Source: a virus. Taken from it: a DNA stretch of 25,179 bases. Below are positions 1-7,589 of this stretch, in pieces (within the stretch, counting starts at the first letter, position 1; each line of letters starts with the position of its first letter). Made by a program: the position numbers and the translations under genes. The stretch spans positions 1-25,179 of IMG/VR virus record IMGVR_UViG_3300029914_000127; one strand, written 5' to 3'. The notes beneath the pieces are model-generated. The model worked only from the letters and a program-made list of their open reading frames with translations, was not told the origin of the DNA and did not search any database.

Positions 1-442
1 CAAGTGTAGCGTTCGCTTCCAAAGCCATCCCAACCTCAAAGTTTACGGATTGCTCAGGGTCAGCAAGAGTTAATGTTGTACCAACTCCAGAAGTAGCAGA
101 AATTTGTCCAATCCAACCAGTACCGTTTCTGTACAACTGAGTTGCAAGAGAACGAGCTAAGGAGTTAAGAGCTCCGTCTACTTCAAGCTTAAGTGCACGC
201 ATAAATGCGCCGCTATCATTTTGAGAAGCAAGGATTGTTTCGTTAGCAACTTCACCAACAGAGTAGTTAGGTGAGCGAGTAAGAAAGAATGCTTGTAGTA
301 AAGATGTACTACCAATAGACAAAGCTGTTCCAAATTGAGCAGAACGGTTTTGAGGGTTACCATAGATCAAAGGAATTTTACGAGCATCGCCAGTAAAGCC
401 TTCGAACTTGGGAACCATAGCTAGGAACGGGTTATTTTTGTA
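1..442 (-). CDS. Major capsid protein, exon 2 (3' end beyond window)
   Basis: Main part of the phage major capsid protein, the subunit of the icosahedral shell. The minus-strand frame from 442 to the left edge is open for 147 codons, begins YKNNPFLAMVPKFEGF and continues through KIPLIYGNPQNRSAQFGTAL, a stretch I recall from capsid proteins of many podovirus-like and metagenomic phages. There is no start codon or ribosome site at its beginning. It joins in phase 0 to the 26-codon exon at 655-732 once the intron is removed, giving NLV-YKNNPF across the junction. Position downstream of portal and scaffold genes supports the call. The C-terminal part lies outside the window, so full length is unknown. 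Seen: open frame and motif. Known: family resemblance from memory. Inferred: splicing. Confidence 0.88.
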
Positions 443-654
443 CAGAGTTGTTACTACTAGACTTTAACATCTAGCGGGGATACCACTTCGGATTTCCCTC
501 TCCCGTTTCGCTTAGTTATAGCGGGAGTTCAGACTATCGCATCACCTTTCGGTGCCCTCTCACTTAGTCGTTCACGGTGCTTTCGCTTCCGCCCTGTCAC
601 CCGCTGCCGGGCTTCCAAGTCAATCAGAGTGGGTTTAAACTCGTCTACAAGTTA
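443..654 (-). ncRNA. Group I self-splicing intron in the major capsid gene
   Basis: A 212-nt catalytic RNA element with no ORF. On the minus strand, exon end CUCGUU (660-655) pairs with GACGAG (645-640) to form P1 with the diagnostic U-G pair at the 5' splice site. UUGUA (650-646) pairs with exon-2 start UACAA (442-438) as P10. GACUA (569-565) pairs with UAGUC (536-532) as P7. P8 is CACC-GAAA-GGUG (554-543). A P5-like CCCG/CGGG stem, a GAAA-capped P6-like hairpin, a P9 stem CUCCCG/CGGGAG (527-522 with 505-500) and a CUAGA/UCUAG hairpin (474-470 with 461-457) are also present. The last intron base is G (443), as required. P3 and P4 are less clear by eye and no subgroup is claimed. An in-frame UAA follows exon 1 at once, so unspliced message would give only a 26-residue peptide. 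Confidence 0.93.
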
Positions 655-732
655 AACGAGGTTACGGATTTCTTTATCTGTATACAGGGTTTTCAGCGCT
701 GGAATAAACGCTTGATTGTCTAAAATTGACAT
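655..732 (-). CDS. Major capsid protein, exon 1 (26 codons)
   Basis: First exon of the capsid gene: ATG at 732-730, then 25 codons ending in NLV at the 5' splice site. The peptide starts MSILDNQAFIPALKTLYTDK, like the N-termini of related capsid proteins, and the ribosome site AAGGA lies 9 bases before the ATG. The next bases after codon 26 are TAA, the first three intron bases. Joining to exon 2 restores NLVYKNNPFLA without changing a codon. The ribosome site is inside a 10-bp inverted repeat (735-744 and 811-820). It is too short to be noticed as a gene on its own, and an automatic annotation would probably start the capsid gene inside exon 2. Confidence 0.85.
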
Positions 733-734
733 TT

Positions 735-820
735 GTCAGTTTCCTTATGGGTAAATAAATTTTTAATTCAAAACTTTATTTTGCCGTGTTCTCATTGAAC
801 ATTAGCGCCCGGAAACTGAC
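735..820 (-). promoter_or_regulatory. Inverted repeat covering the capsid ribosome binding site
   Basis: In the 120-base gap between scaffold stop and capsid start, the minus strand carries GTCAGTTTCC (820-811) and its exact complement GGAAACTGAC (744-735), 66 bases apart. The second arm includes the GGA of the capsid Shine-Dalgarno. Each arm is directly preceded by the same heptamer CCCATAA. If the arms pair in the mRNA the ribosome site is masked. The loop is AT-rich. The pairing is seen in the sequence; the regulatory role is inferred. Confidence 0.5.
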
Positions 821-852
821 TTATGGGCAGATGTAACTTTAGCTGCGTAACC

Positions 853-1746
853 TTATCTTCCGCGTGCTTTATCCAGCATCTCTATTGCTCTTTGAAATCT
901 TTGTTCAGGAGATAGAGAACTTTCATCAGCACGGTGTGGAACTTCAGGTTTTAGATTGTTTGATAAACTCGTAGGACGCTGTGACTGGTAGACGGGTTCT
1001 CTTAAGAATTCGAGAGGTGCCTGCTGACGGTCAACAACTTCACTTGGATTTATCAAGCCTTTAATCTTCTTTAGGCTAGCGTACTTGGTTTTAAATTCGC
1101 TTTCAAGCTCGTCTTCGACAAGTTGTGCCGCTTCCTTGAAGTCAAGAATCTTCTGAGTGTTGTTGTAATGCGTTTCGATGATCTCATAGACGGTATCCAC
1201 GTGATCAGGATTTGCCGCCAGGAACTCGAAATCATCTTTATTCGCTTCAACAAAATCATTAATGGTTTTCTTGTAAGTGGAAACTTGCGCCTCGTGATTT
1301 GCTCTCTCACGCTCAATCTCCTGCTGCTTCGCCATCTCCTCTTTGTCCATCTGAGACTTTTTCATCTCTTCGATTTGACTCTTGAGAGAAGAGATTGGAT
1401 CTTCAGGGGCAGCTTCTCCTCCTTCGAGCTGAAACCTTGCGATGTCTTCGAAGGTGAGACCTAAGCTCTGCAAAAATTTAATAGGGTTCTGTTTTGCCGT
1501 CTCTTTGTTCGTCTTGTACTCGTTGGCTAGAGCAAGGTCCGCGTCTAAAGCCTTTTTTTGCTCTAAGATTGCGCTTTCCTTCTTCGCTACGCGAGCCATT
1601 CGGTAAGCTAGGTCTGGGAGCTTATATTTCGACTTTCCTGAGGCCTCACCCTGTCCAGAAGGCTGACTATCAGGCGCTTCCGTTTGCGGGGCTTCTCCGC
1701 CAATTACAGCAGGCATTGATCCGGTTGACGTGTTTAAAAATTCCAT
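853..1746 (-). CDS. Scaffolding protein
   Basis: Predicted capsid scaffold, 297 residues, which would guide capsid subunit assembly and then be lost or cut. The start at 1746 (MEFLNTSTGSMPAVIGG) is chosen because GGAG lies 5 bases upstream; the frame stays open further back but with no better ribosome site. The N-terminal ~50 residues are acidic and low in complexity, followed by strongly helical, charged segments (many E, K, Q; KSQIEEMKKSQMDKEE near the middle) likely to form coiled coils, and a basic C-terminus ending DKARGR. No cysteine-rich or enzyme motif is seen. Placement between portal and major capsid protein is the classic scaffold position. Composition and position support the call; no catalytic protease motif was recognised. 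Confidence 0.75.
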   Translation of the reverse strand: MEFLNTSTGSMPAVIGGEAPQTEAPDSQPSGQGEASGKSKYKLPDLAYRMARVAKKESAILEQKKALDADLALANEYKTNKETAKQNPIKFLQSLGLTFEDIARFQLEGGEAAPEDPISSLKSQIEEMKKSQMDKEEMAKQQEIERERANHEAQVSTYKKTINDFVEANKDDFEFLAANPDHVDTVYEIIETHYNNTQKILDFKEAAQLVEDELESEFKTKYASLKKIKGLINPSEVVDRQQAPLEFLREPVYQSQRPTSLSNNLKPEVPHRADESSLSPEQRFQRAIEMLDKARGR

Positions 1747-1988
1747 ACGACTCCAGTAAGTGAATCGGCTAAGTAGCCGCGTTGGTCCAAGAGGTCTTCG
1801 TCGCAAACTAGAAGGACTGAACCTGACGGATATCTAATCTTGAATATGTTGTCCCGCGCAAAACCTTCAGGAAATAATTCTTCCATGAGTTGGTTGTAAA
1901 AGGCTGGGGACGCGTGCAGAAAATCTGGCTTCCCACCCTTCAAACCAAACTTAGTGATGTTGTGCGTCAAGCAGGAATAAGCGCTCAT
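1734..1988 (-). CDS. Small protein between portal and scaffold
   Basis: An 84-residue protein of unknown function, MSAYSCLTHNITKFGL onward, with a mixed hydrophobic/charged composition and no membrane segment. Its ATG directly follows the portal stop codon (1989-1991) and its end overlaps the scaffold start by 13 bases, so it is almost certainly translated in the head operon. No clear Shine-Dalgarno precedes it, which suggests reinitiation after the portal gene. The tight packing supports a real gene. A role in head assembly is inferred from position only. Confidence 0.6.
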   Translation of the reverse strand: MSAYSCLTHNITKFGLKGGKPDFLHASPAFYNQLMEELFPEGFARDNIFKIRYPSGSVLLVCDEDLLDQRGYLADSLTGVVWNF

Positions 1989-3836
1989 TTACACCATCGG
2001 CGCAGTAGGTTGAAGTTCTGGGTTAATTCCCATTTCAGGTGCTGGGGTCTGTACTGCTGGAGCCTGAGGTGCTGGCGCAGCAGCTGCTTGAGCAGCCTGT
2101 TCCGGCACTTCAAGAAGCTTGGCTGCTTTGCTGATGTATGCCCGAATAAGCTCTAGAGAGCTGTCTTTGAGCTTCTTGTTGCGTGCCCAGTGATAGTAGT
2201 AATTTCCATATTGGATGCACATTTCAAGGTTGTCGTAAGGTTCTGGAGAGATGAGCTTTTGGGTATCGAGCATATCTTCGATGTTCTGCAAGATAGAGCG
2301 TAGAGGAGCCAACTTCAGACCAAACATCTTATCGGTGTCTGGGAAGTCTAGGAGCTCCATCGCCATCATCGGATCTATCAAGCCACTGCTCGCCATTTCC
2401 TGAATGAAGTTCAACTTACCAGAAGGCGTCGATGGGAAGTCCGAGATCGGGAAGCACTGCATAACATATCCGTCGCGGTCTACCTTGATATCAGCAAAGT
2501 CAATATTTTCCATGCCCTCTTTCTTGGAGAAGGAAGACACTTCGTAAGTACCGTCGCGCTCGTAAATATCGTGTACCATGTCGAGCATTTTCTCTGCGCA
2601 TTTAATATGTAAATCTTCCCACAAACGCGCAGTGTGACTGAATCTCTCAGTCTCTATGTCGTGAAAACTATCGATAGCTTTTCCGCTATTCAACCCCGGT
2701 GGCTTGGTGCCTGATGCAGTGAGTTCTGACAGACCTACGATGCCATAAGCTTGCTTAAACAAGAAGTCTGTCATCTGAAACTGGTCTGGGTGAACAGAAG
2801 GATTCACTGCGTATACTGGCGGAGTGTTGCGGTACTTCACGATGATTGCATTGTCATTGCTCAAATGAAGTGGATTCACGCCAGAAGCTTCTTCAACAAA
2901 CACCTTAGGGTTAGCTGATAAACGCATAGCCTCTTGAATGTTCATGAGTAGACGATTCAATTCGCCCTGAATAGACACCAGTTCTTCGCATACACCAACG
3001 CCCCAGAACCCTAGAATATTCGAGGAGTAACGGGTAAAAATAAAAGGGAAGTCATCTTTAACATATTCTTCATCAGCGAATGAACAGGTCTCGATGCCAA
3101 ATACGTGGCGACCTTTGATTCCATTGCACGGTAAATGCCAAGCATCATAAACCATAAGTAGTTCACTATAAGACCGTCCGGTAAAAACATTAATCGCCTT
3201 AGCTCTATTAATAGCCTCTGCATATTCGGGGAACATGTTACGTAGATAGTCGCGGGGCAAACTGCGCACACGATAAATCGCACGAGGTTTTTGATACATA
3301 CCATCAGCCATATCAACGCAGATTTCACCTGGGTATACTCGCTCTACATTTACTTTGTTGGTCTCGGGGTCTTCATATACATAAGCACACCCTGTCCCAA
3401 AAATAAACTCGTCGCGTTTAATTTCTGTAGCCATTTGATAAAAGTTGGTCTGGTAGAAGAGTCCGTTGATGAACTTGTTCAACTGCTTAGCTTGCTTCTC
3501 AGCTTTGTAAGTCCCACCTGAAGTGAGGAACATAGGCTTAACTTTATTCTTGCAAATCTTCGCAACGAGTGTGTCTATGCAAGACTTAGATACGTTGACG
3601 TTTAGTGGCGGGTTCAAAATACTCTGAAATACCGAAATAGTAGATAAAGTTTGCGAAGAATAAGTGTATTCTGGATTGGCAATAGCAAAATCGTCGCCAG
3701 AGTATTGTTTCGTATGACGGCTATTCTTCGCTCTTGTATAATAGTTATCATCATACAATGCGCCCAATGCTTCCCAAATTACTTTGTAAGCATCATCAAC
3801 TTCCCACCATAACTTCGTACCACTGTAGTCAAACAT
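1989..3836 (-). CDS. Portal protein
   Basis: Predicted portal (head-tail connector) protein, 615 residues, forming the dodecameric ring at one capsid vertex through which DNA is packaged and ejected. The start at 3836 has GAGGA about 9 bases upstream. The N-terminal half (VSKSCIDTLVAKICKNKVKP near residue 80, then ERVYPGEICVDM) resembles podovirus-type portals known to me. The middle has long helical stretches typical of the wing/stem. The last ~40 residues are Ala/Pro/Gln-rich (AAQAAAAPAPQAP), a low-complexity tail. It lies just downstream of the large terminase and upstream of scaffold and capsid, the usual order. Size matches podovirus portals. No frameshift is seen. Confidence 0.85.
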   Translation of the reverse strand: MFDYSGTKLWWEVDDAYKVIWEALGALYDDNYYTRAKNSRHTKQYSGDDFAIANPEYTYSSQTLSTISVFQSILNPPLNVNVSKSCIDTLVAKICKNKVKPMFLTSGGTYKAEKQAKQLNKFINGLFYQTNFYQMATEIKRDEFIFGTGCAYVYEDPETNKVNVERVYPGEICVDMADGMYQKPRAIYRVRSLPRDYLRNMFPEYAEAINRAKAINVFTGRSYSELLMVYDAWHLPCNGIKGRHVFGIETCSFADEEYVKDDFPFIFTRYSSNILGFWGVGVCEELVSIQGELNRLLMNIQEAMRLSANPKVFVEEASGVNPLHLSNDNAIIVKYRNTPPVYAVNPSVHPDQFQMTDFLFKQAYGIVGLSELTASGTKPPGLNSGKAIDSFHDIETERFSHTARLWEDLHIKCAEKMLDMVHDIYERDGTYEVSSFSKKEGMENIDFADIKVDRDGYVMQCFPISDFPSTPSGKLNFIQEMASSGLIDPMMAMELLDFPDTDKMFGLKLAPLRSILQNIEDMLDTQKLISPEPYDNLEMCIQYGNYYYHWARNKKLKDSSLELIRAYISKAAKLLEVPEQAAQAAAAPAPQAPAVQTPAPEMGINPELQPTAPMV

Positions 3837-3847
3837 ATTTTAATTCC

Positions 3848-4060
3848 TCAACGAAATGGATTATCCTTAGGTATAAGTTCAGTAGTTAAGTTTACAGCAT
3901 TTGGTGTTGTTGGATAGTCAATAACCTTAGTAGATATTACGTCTTTGAGTGCAGCTGCTGCAAAAAATTCTATTTCAATGCCGTTAGGACCATTTGACAA
4001 TTTCTTAATTCCATTTTGAGTACACACTTCTACTAGTTTTTCTAATTCTACTTCCATCAT
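3848..4060 (-). CDS. Small protein between terminase and portal
   Basis: A 70-residue protein (two ATGs in a row, AGGAG 4 bases before the first and 7 before the second) whose start overlaps the terminase stop as ATGA. The sequence MMEVELEKLVEVCTQNGIKK begins with an amphipathic helix, followed by a short strand-like segment (GPNGIEIEFF) and an extended C-terminus. No known domain is recognised. The coupling and the gap of only 11 bases to the portal gene indicate cotranslation. Function unknown; a head-completion or packaging accessory role is only inferred from position. Confidence 0.65.
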   Translation of the reverse strand: MMEVELEKLVEVCTQNGIKKLSNGPNGIEIEFFAAAALKDVISTKVIDYPTTPNAVNLTTELIPKDNPFR

Positions 4061-5526
4061 TTTCTCCTGACCCTGTAGTTTGTATTATTTTGTTGCAAAT
4101 AAGCTTGTTCGGTTTCTTCGAGCAAACGTTTCTCTTCTTGTTTATACCACTCTGGCGTCCCGTACTTAGGAGGTGCAAGCTTGGCCTCATAGAGGAAGTG
4201 ATAGCACTCTTTCCAACTGTAATTCGCCCCATCCGACAAATGGTTTTCAAATGAGCCATCTTCTACCCACTTATTATTTGCCATTTCCTCTACATCCCAA
4301 CACAACAACTCCCACTCACTTATTATCATTGCCTTAGATGGTACTTTAATCTTACCAGCGATCATATCTGAGTTCATCAACTCTACGAACTCTTTCTTGC
4401 GCACTTTGTCAGCAGCTTCCAGAGCAAATCCATATCGTTTCTTTAATTCTTCTGTAATCTTTTTACCGAGTCCGCCCGTGTCGATCACCGATTTTTGAGG
4501 ATTATATTTATTATTCCAATCTGCAATCTTTCTGGCCAACTGGCTAATATCTTGTTTAGTTACTTTGAATTCATCAACTAGATAAACTATTGGCGAGTCT
4601 TCGTGATAAGCCCACACAACGCCTGCGTCGGCGTCGTCAAAGCCTAAGTCATAACCTATAACGTAGTTCCATTTCAGCTTCGGCAGCTCAGTGTATATGT
4701 TTATTTTATGCGAAAATTTGTACACTTGAAGACTCATATCTTTAAGCCATAAACCTAGCCACTCTCTTCCGATAGCCGGGTCAGCTAATGTAGTCTTACG
4801 ACGCTTAAGCTCAAAGTCCAGAATATCATCAGCGGTCTTGATATCTGGATTAGCCTTCATAGCCTTAGCTAGCAAAAACGGATTGTCTTTAAATGTCCAA
4901 TGGTGATGCGAATAACCCGACTCGACGTCCGTCGCGGCTTCAAAGAACATGCCAGCACAAGTAGGTGATGGTGTCCCGATAAGGATGAGCGAGCCCTGGT
5001 GGTCAATGAGAGCAGGAACAAGCACGTCATCTATCAGCTCTCTTAAGTAAGATGGAAAACTCTGGCATTCATCAATGTACACCTTCTTTAAACTCATACC
5101 GCGAAACTTATCTATCTCTGCGGAGTCTTTAGCACCCGTTAGATAAATCATCGAGCCATTGGGATAGGTGAGCGTGAGCTCTGTGTTATCCTGTTTAGCT
5201 CCGAGATCGTATTGCTTGTTAATATATAATAAGTCTTTCCAAATAATCCTTTTAGATGAACCACGAGTCTTAGAGATGTAGACCAGGTTCATCTGCGGCT
5301 CTGATAAGCACGTGTTAATCAGGTCAGCAGCACATGAGACTGTCTTACCCGCACGTCGAGAGCACACAGCCGTTTTAAAGCGAGCTGAGTCATTGATGAA
5401 GTTTATCTGCTTGTCGAAGCAGTAATGAGTAATATCGAATTTGCTTTTGAGTAACTCAAGTGACTCCAGCTTTGCAGCCAGAGCAGCGCGTCGAATTACG
5501 TATTGTTTAACGAGATCGCTATACAA
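4057..5526 (-). CDS. terL: Terminase large subunit
   Basis: DNA-packaging motor ATPase and headful or site-specific nuclease, 489 residues. Walker A CSRRAGKT at residues 55-62, Walker B VYIDE at 149-153, and a coupling-motif-like ILIGTPS at 181-187. The C-terminal RNase H-like nuclease domain shows GYDLG (D near 293), VIDTGG (D near 349) and HLSDG (D near 432), which fit the three metal-binding acidic residues. The start is TTG at 5526, directly after the preceding TGA, with AAGGA about 9 bases upstream; no in-frame ATG occurs before the conserved region. Length is normal for a complete two-domain terminase. It acts with the portal and the small terminase gene at 6515-6955. Confidence 0.95.
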   Translation of the reverse strand: MYSDLVKQYVIRRAALAAKLESLELLKSKFDITHYCFDKQINFINDSARFKTAVCSRRAGKTVSCAADLINTCLSEPQMNLVYISKTRGSSKRIIWKDLLYINKQYDLGAKQDNTELTLTYPNGSMIYLTGAKDSAEIDKFRGMSLKKVYIDECQSFPSYLRELIDDVLVPALIDHQGSLILIGTPSPTCAGMFFEAATDVESGYSHHHWTFKDNPFLLAKAMKANPDIKTADDILDFELKRRKTTLADPAIGREWLGLWLKDMSLQVYKFSHKINIYTELPKLKWNYVIGYDLGFDDADAGVVWAYHEDSPIVYLVDEFKVTKQDISQLARKIADWNNKYNPQKSVIDTGGLGKKITEELKKRYGFALEAADKVRKKEFVELMNSDMIAGKIKVPSKAMIISEWELLCWDVEEMANNKWVEDGSFENHLSDGANYSWKECYHFLYEAKLAPPKYGTPEWYKQEEKRLLEETEQAYLQQNNTNYRVRRK

Positions 5527-5853
5527 TCAGTTCATCCTTCTTTTTTTCTTGGGCGCTTCAATGACAGAAACTTCCGATGCTACTTCCGTCCCACATTCCA
5601 CATGATAAACGCCGTCTAAGGTCATTGCTTCGGTGAAAGCTTTATCTAGTTTGTTGAAGTCAGCTTCATCTGGGATCATATGCTCAACATTAGTTAAAGG
5701 AACAAGAATTGGTACGTTACGCTTATCTTTACAAATAATCATATTTAGATGAACAAGGTAACGTAACTCTGTTACGCTATCTAAGTAAACTGATTCTCTA
5801 GCTAATCCGTTTATAGTAACAGGTCTGTACAACTTAACATGTTTTAATTTCAT
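5527..5853 (-). CDS. Hypothetical protein upstream of terL
   Basis: A 108-residue protein, MKLKHVKLYRPVTINGLA onward, rich in predicted beta strands in its first half and ending in a strongly basic tail KKKRRMN. GAGGAG lies about 8 bases upstream of the ATG, and the ATG overlaps the stop of the preceding gene (ATGA). Its stop is immediately followed by the TTG start of terL, so the pair is probably translationally coupled. The basic tail could contact nucleic acid, but no domain is recognised. Function unknown. Confidence 0.65.
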   Translation of the reverse strand: MKLKHVKLYRPVTINGLARESVYLDSVTELRYLVHLNMIICKDKRNVPILVPLTNVEHMIPDEADFNKLDKAFTEAMTLDGVYHVECGTEVASEVSVIEAPKKKRRMN

Positions 5854-6032
5854 TCATACTCTCCTCGCTCTTGTCTCGTGTAAAACTTTTTCTCAGTAGA
5901 TAATTTATTTTTTAGTTCTATCTGTTCTTCTGTTGTTAGAAAGCGCATATGTTCAACTATTTTCTCTATTTTTTTCATAGTTTTTTCATAGATTAAATCG
6001 TCTTCATTGCGAAAAGGAATTAATATCGTCAC
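5850..6032 (-). CDS. Small helical protein
   Basis: A 60-residue, highly charged, mostly helical protein (EKTMKKIEKIVEHMRFL in the middle). It uses a GTG start at 6032 that overlaps the TGA of the GNAT-like gene (GTGA), and its own stop overlaps the next ATG. Both junctions indicate coupled translation. No domain is recognised; a role in packaging is only suggested by lying in the terminase cassette. Confidence 0.55.
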   Translation of the reverse strand: MTILIPFRNEDDLIYEKTMKKIEKIVEHMRFLTTEEQIELKNKLSTEKKFYTRQERGEYE

Positions 6033-6514
6033 AAGAACCTCTGCTGCAGATAAGGGTTATAGCGGATTTTGTGTCTGTGCATCTGACGCTTAACTGTTAC
6101 TTCAAACATGGATGCTGGCCAGTGCGTACAATAAATTTGTTCAGAGTCGGGATGAAAATCTATTATGTTATTCATTATAAAGTTACAGATACCCATTCGC
6201 CTAAACGTTTTTTTGACGCCCAACCAATCCATAACTAACCCTTGGGGCTCTAGACTAAATACGATAAATCCCATGATGACCCTGGGCTCGCTGAGAGGCG
6301 CTAACACAAGCGCATTGCCGCTATGTATACAGCTTTCGATTATTTTTGGCTGATGAGCATAATAGATGTCATTTGCGATGTCTCTAGTCCCCGCACTAGA
6401 CTGATAACTTAACAGCCAACTCTGGATGATAAGCCCATAATCATCTTCTCCCGCCTCGCGAAACATAACTTGTTCATGGGGAAAATTTTGTTGTATTAAT
6501 TTTTCTAGTGCCAA
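6029..6514 (-). CDS. GNAT-like acetyltransferase between terminase genes
   Basis: A 161-residue protein with a GNAT N-acetyltransferase-like layout: an N-terminal segment with REAGEDDYGLIIQSWLLSY, a strand near residues 78-87 (RVIMGFIVFS), then the acetyl-CoA motif A region DWLGVKKTFRRMGICNFIM (about 96-114), where RRMGIC matches the Q/R-x-x-G-x-G/A pyrophosphate loop with C in the last position. The family transfers an acetyl group from acetyl-CoA to an amine; the substrate is unknown. Start is TTG at 6514, right after the small-terminase stop and without a strong ribosome site, so coupling is likely. The substitution at the last Gly/Ala raises the chance that it is a non-catalytic relative. 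The fold call is moderately sure, activity is not. Confidence 0.65.
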   Translation of the reverse strand: MALEKLIQQNFPHEQVMFREAGEDDYGLIIQSWLLSYQSSAGTRDIANDIYYAHQPKIIESCIHSGNALVLAPLSEPRVIMGFIVFSLEPQGLVMDWLGVKKTFRRMGICNFIMNNIIDFHPDSEQIYCTHWPASMFEVTVKRQMHRHKIRYNPYLQQRFL

Positions 6515-6955
6515 TTACTTACTCTTTTCCTTTAAGAAATCACGCGCCAATTCTTTGATATCTGCGTCGCTCATACCTTCTAGCTTAAGTAAACGTAACT
6601 TTTCCATTCCCACAACATCGTCCGTGATTCTGTGAAATGCTTTGAACTTGAACATGAGCGCTGCTGCGTTACCTTTGATTGTGCCATCTATGAGTCCTTC
6701 CAACATTCGCTCATCTTTTCTAAATCTGAATTCTTTACCTTTTTGATAAGCTAAATCAAACTCGGGATGATCTAATCTCCATTGATAGAGAGTTGATCTT
6801 ACTACACCGATATCGCATCCAAAATTGTCAAATGCTAAACCTGTGCTCATATAATCGATGAGTCGCTGGCAATACTCCGGTTTGTATTTTGTGACGTCAG
6901 GTATCACCGGATTCTTTTGTTTCCCTTTCAATGCTCTCGGCTTATCGCTGTCCAT
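6515..6955 (-). CDS. terS: Terminase small subunit
   Basis: DNA-recognition subunit of the packaging terminase, 146 residues. The N-terminal half carries a helix-turn-helix: a helix ending near STGLAFDNFGCDIGVVRSTL followed by YQWRLDHPEFDLAYQKGKEF, the typical order in small terminases of this type. A central oligomerisation helix and an acidic/basic C-terminal helix (DADIKELARDFLKEKSK) follow, the latter expected to contact the large subunit. ATG at 6955 with AAGGCGG about 5 bases upstream. It precedes terL in the same leftward operon, separated by three small genes. The call rests on HTH pattern, size and position. Confidence 0.8.
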   Translation of the reverse strand: MDSDKPRALKGKQKNPVIPDVTKYKPEYCQRLIDYMSTGLAFDNFGCDIGVVRSTLYQWRLDHPEFDLAYQKGKEFRFRKDERMLEGLIDGTIKGNAAALMFKFKAFHRITDDVVGMEKLRLLKLEGMSDADIKELARDFLKEKSK

Positions 6956-7100
6956 TTAACCGCCTTAATCTTTCTTTGTAACGTTTCTCTAAGTATTTGT
7001 TTAAATATTCTAAACTTATATATGCCAATCCTATTACTATCATTAACAAACTTAAATATAGCCAGGCGTGTACAAGCAATGATGTTAACTCGTCGTCCAT
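6942..7100 (-). CDS. Small single-pass membrane protein
   Basis: A 52-residue protein, MDDELTSLLVHAWLYL onward, with one membrane segment at about residues 7-30 and a strongly basic, helical C-terminal tail (LEKRYKERLRRLNG). The ATG shares bases with the RusA stop (TAATG) and has GAGGA about 6 bases upstream. The stop lies 14 bases inside the small-terminase gene in another frame. Orientation by the positive-inside rule puts the tail in the cytoplasm. No family is recognised; a holin or membrane accessory role is possible but unsupported. Confidence 0.6.
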   Translation of the reverse strand: MDDELTSLLVHAWLYLSLLMIVIGLAYISLEYLNKYLEKRYKERLRRLNGQR

Positions 7101-7483
7101 TATTTTTCCTCTGTTAACTTAATAGTTAAAGTAATTCCAGGAGTTTTTGAGTACTGTTTACGTAGTGTTAAGTTATCAATCAATCTATCATCAGTAAAGA
7201 GTATGCCATTCGCCGCGTCTAGTATTGCTTTAGCGTAGTTATCAATATCGCCGATCGGAGTTGGCCAAGTGCTTTTAGTGCTACTTTTAAGTTTAGGTAA
7301 ACGGATATCTATTAATATAGTGACAGCCTCATTTAAAGGAGGAAGTCTGCACTGAATAAAGAGAAAGTTCTTTAACTTTTGCTCGTATTCTCTAGTTCTT
7401 TTAGGCGTATATCCTATTCCCGCTTTAGTAACCCTAGGTCTACCTTTGGGAATAGGAACAATATCTAACGTATAAATTTGCAC
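7100..7483 (-). CDS. rusA: RusA-like Holliday junction resolvase
   Basis: Predicted structure-specific endonuclease of the RusA family, 127 residues, cutting four-way DNA junctions made by recombination or replication before packaging. The N-terminus has PIPKGRPRVTKAG, and the core shows GDIDNYAKAILDAANG with D79, D81 and a following TDD (98-99), matching the family's metal-binding aspartates. Start is GTG at 7483 with AGGAG 5 bases upstream; an ATG two bases upstream in another frame gives only a few codons. It is the first leftward gene next to the control region, although functionally it pairs with the ERF protein and SSB on the other strand. Length is normal for RusA. Confidence 0.88.
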   Translation of the reverse strand: MQIYTLDIVPIPKGRPRVTKAGIGYTPKRTREYEQKLKNFLFIQCRLPPLNEAVTILIDIRLPKLKSSTKSTWPTPIGDIDNYAKAILDAANGILFTDDRLIDNLTLRKQYSKTPGITLTIKLTEEK

Positions 7484-7589
7484 ATCGACTCCTGCTTGTT
7501 TTTACAACTTTAACAAGCATCTGAACATCTTACAACTTGCTGAAAAATGTTGCTTTTTTTTCATTGTTTGTCTGAATCGAATATTTATT

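Noticed and set aside
178-363. 61-codon minus-strand ORF
   Set aside because: It is an out-of-frame shadow of capsid exon 2; the capsid frame is open through the whole stretch and carries the conserved motif.
443-654. Capsid break as frameshift, sequencing error or pseudogene
   Set aside because: A 212-base insertion with P1, P10, P7 and P8 pairings and exact in-frame joining is explained by an intron and not by random damage.
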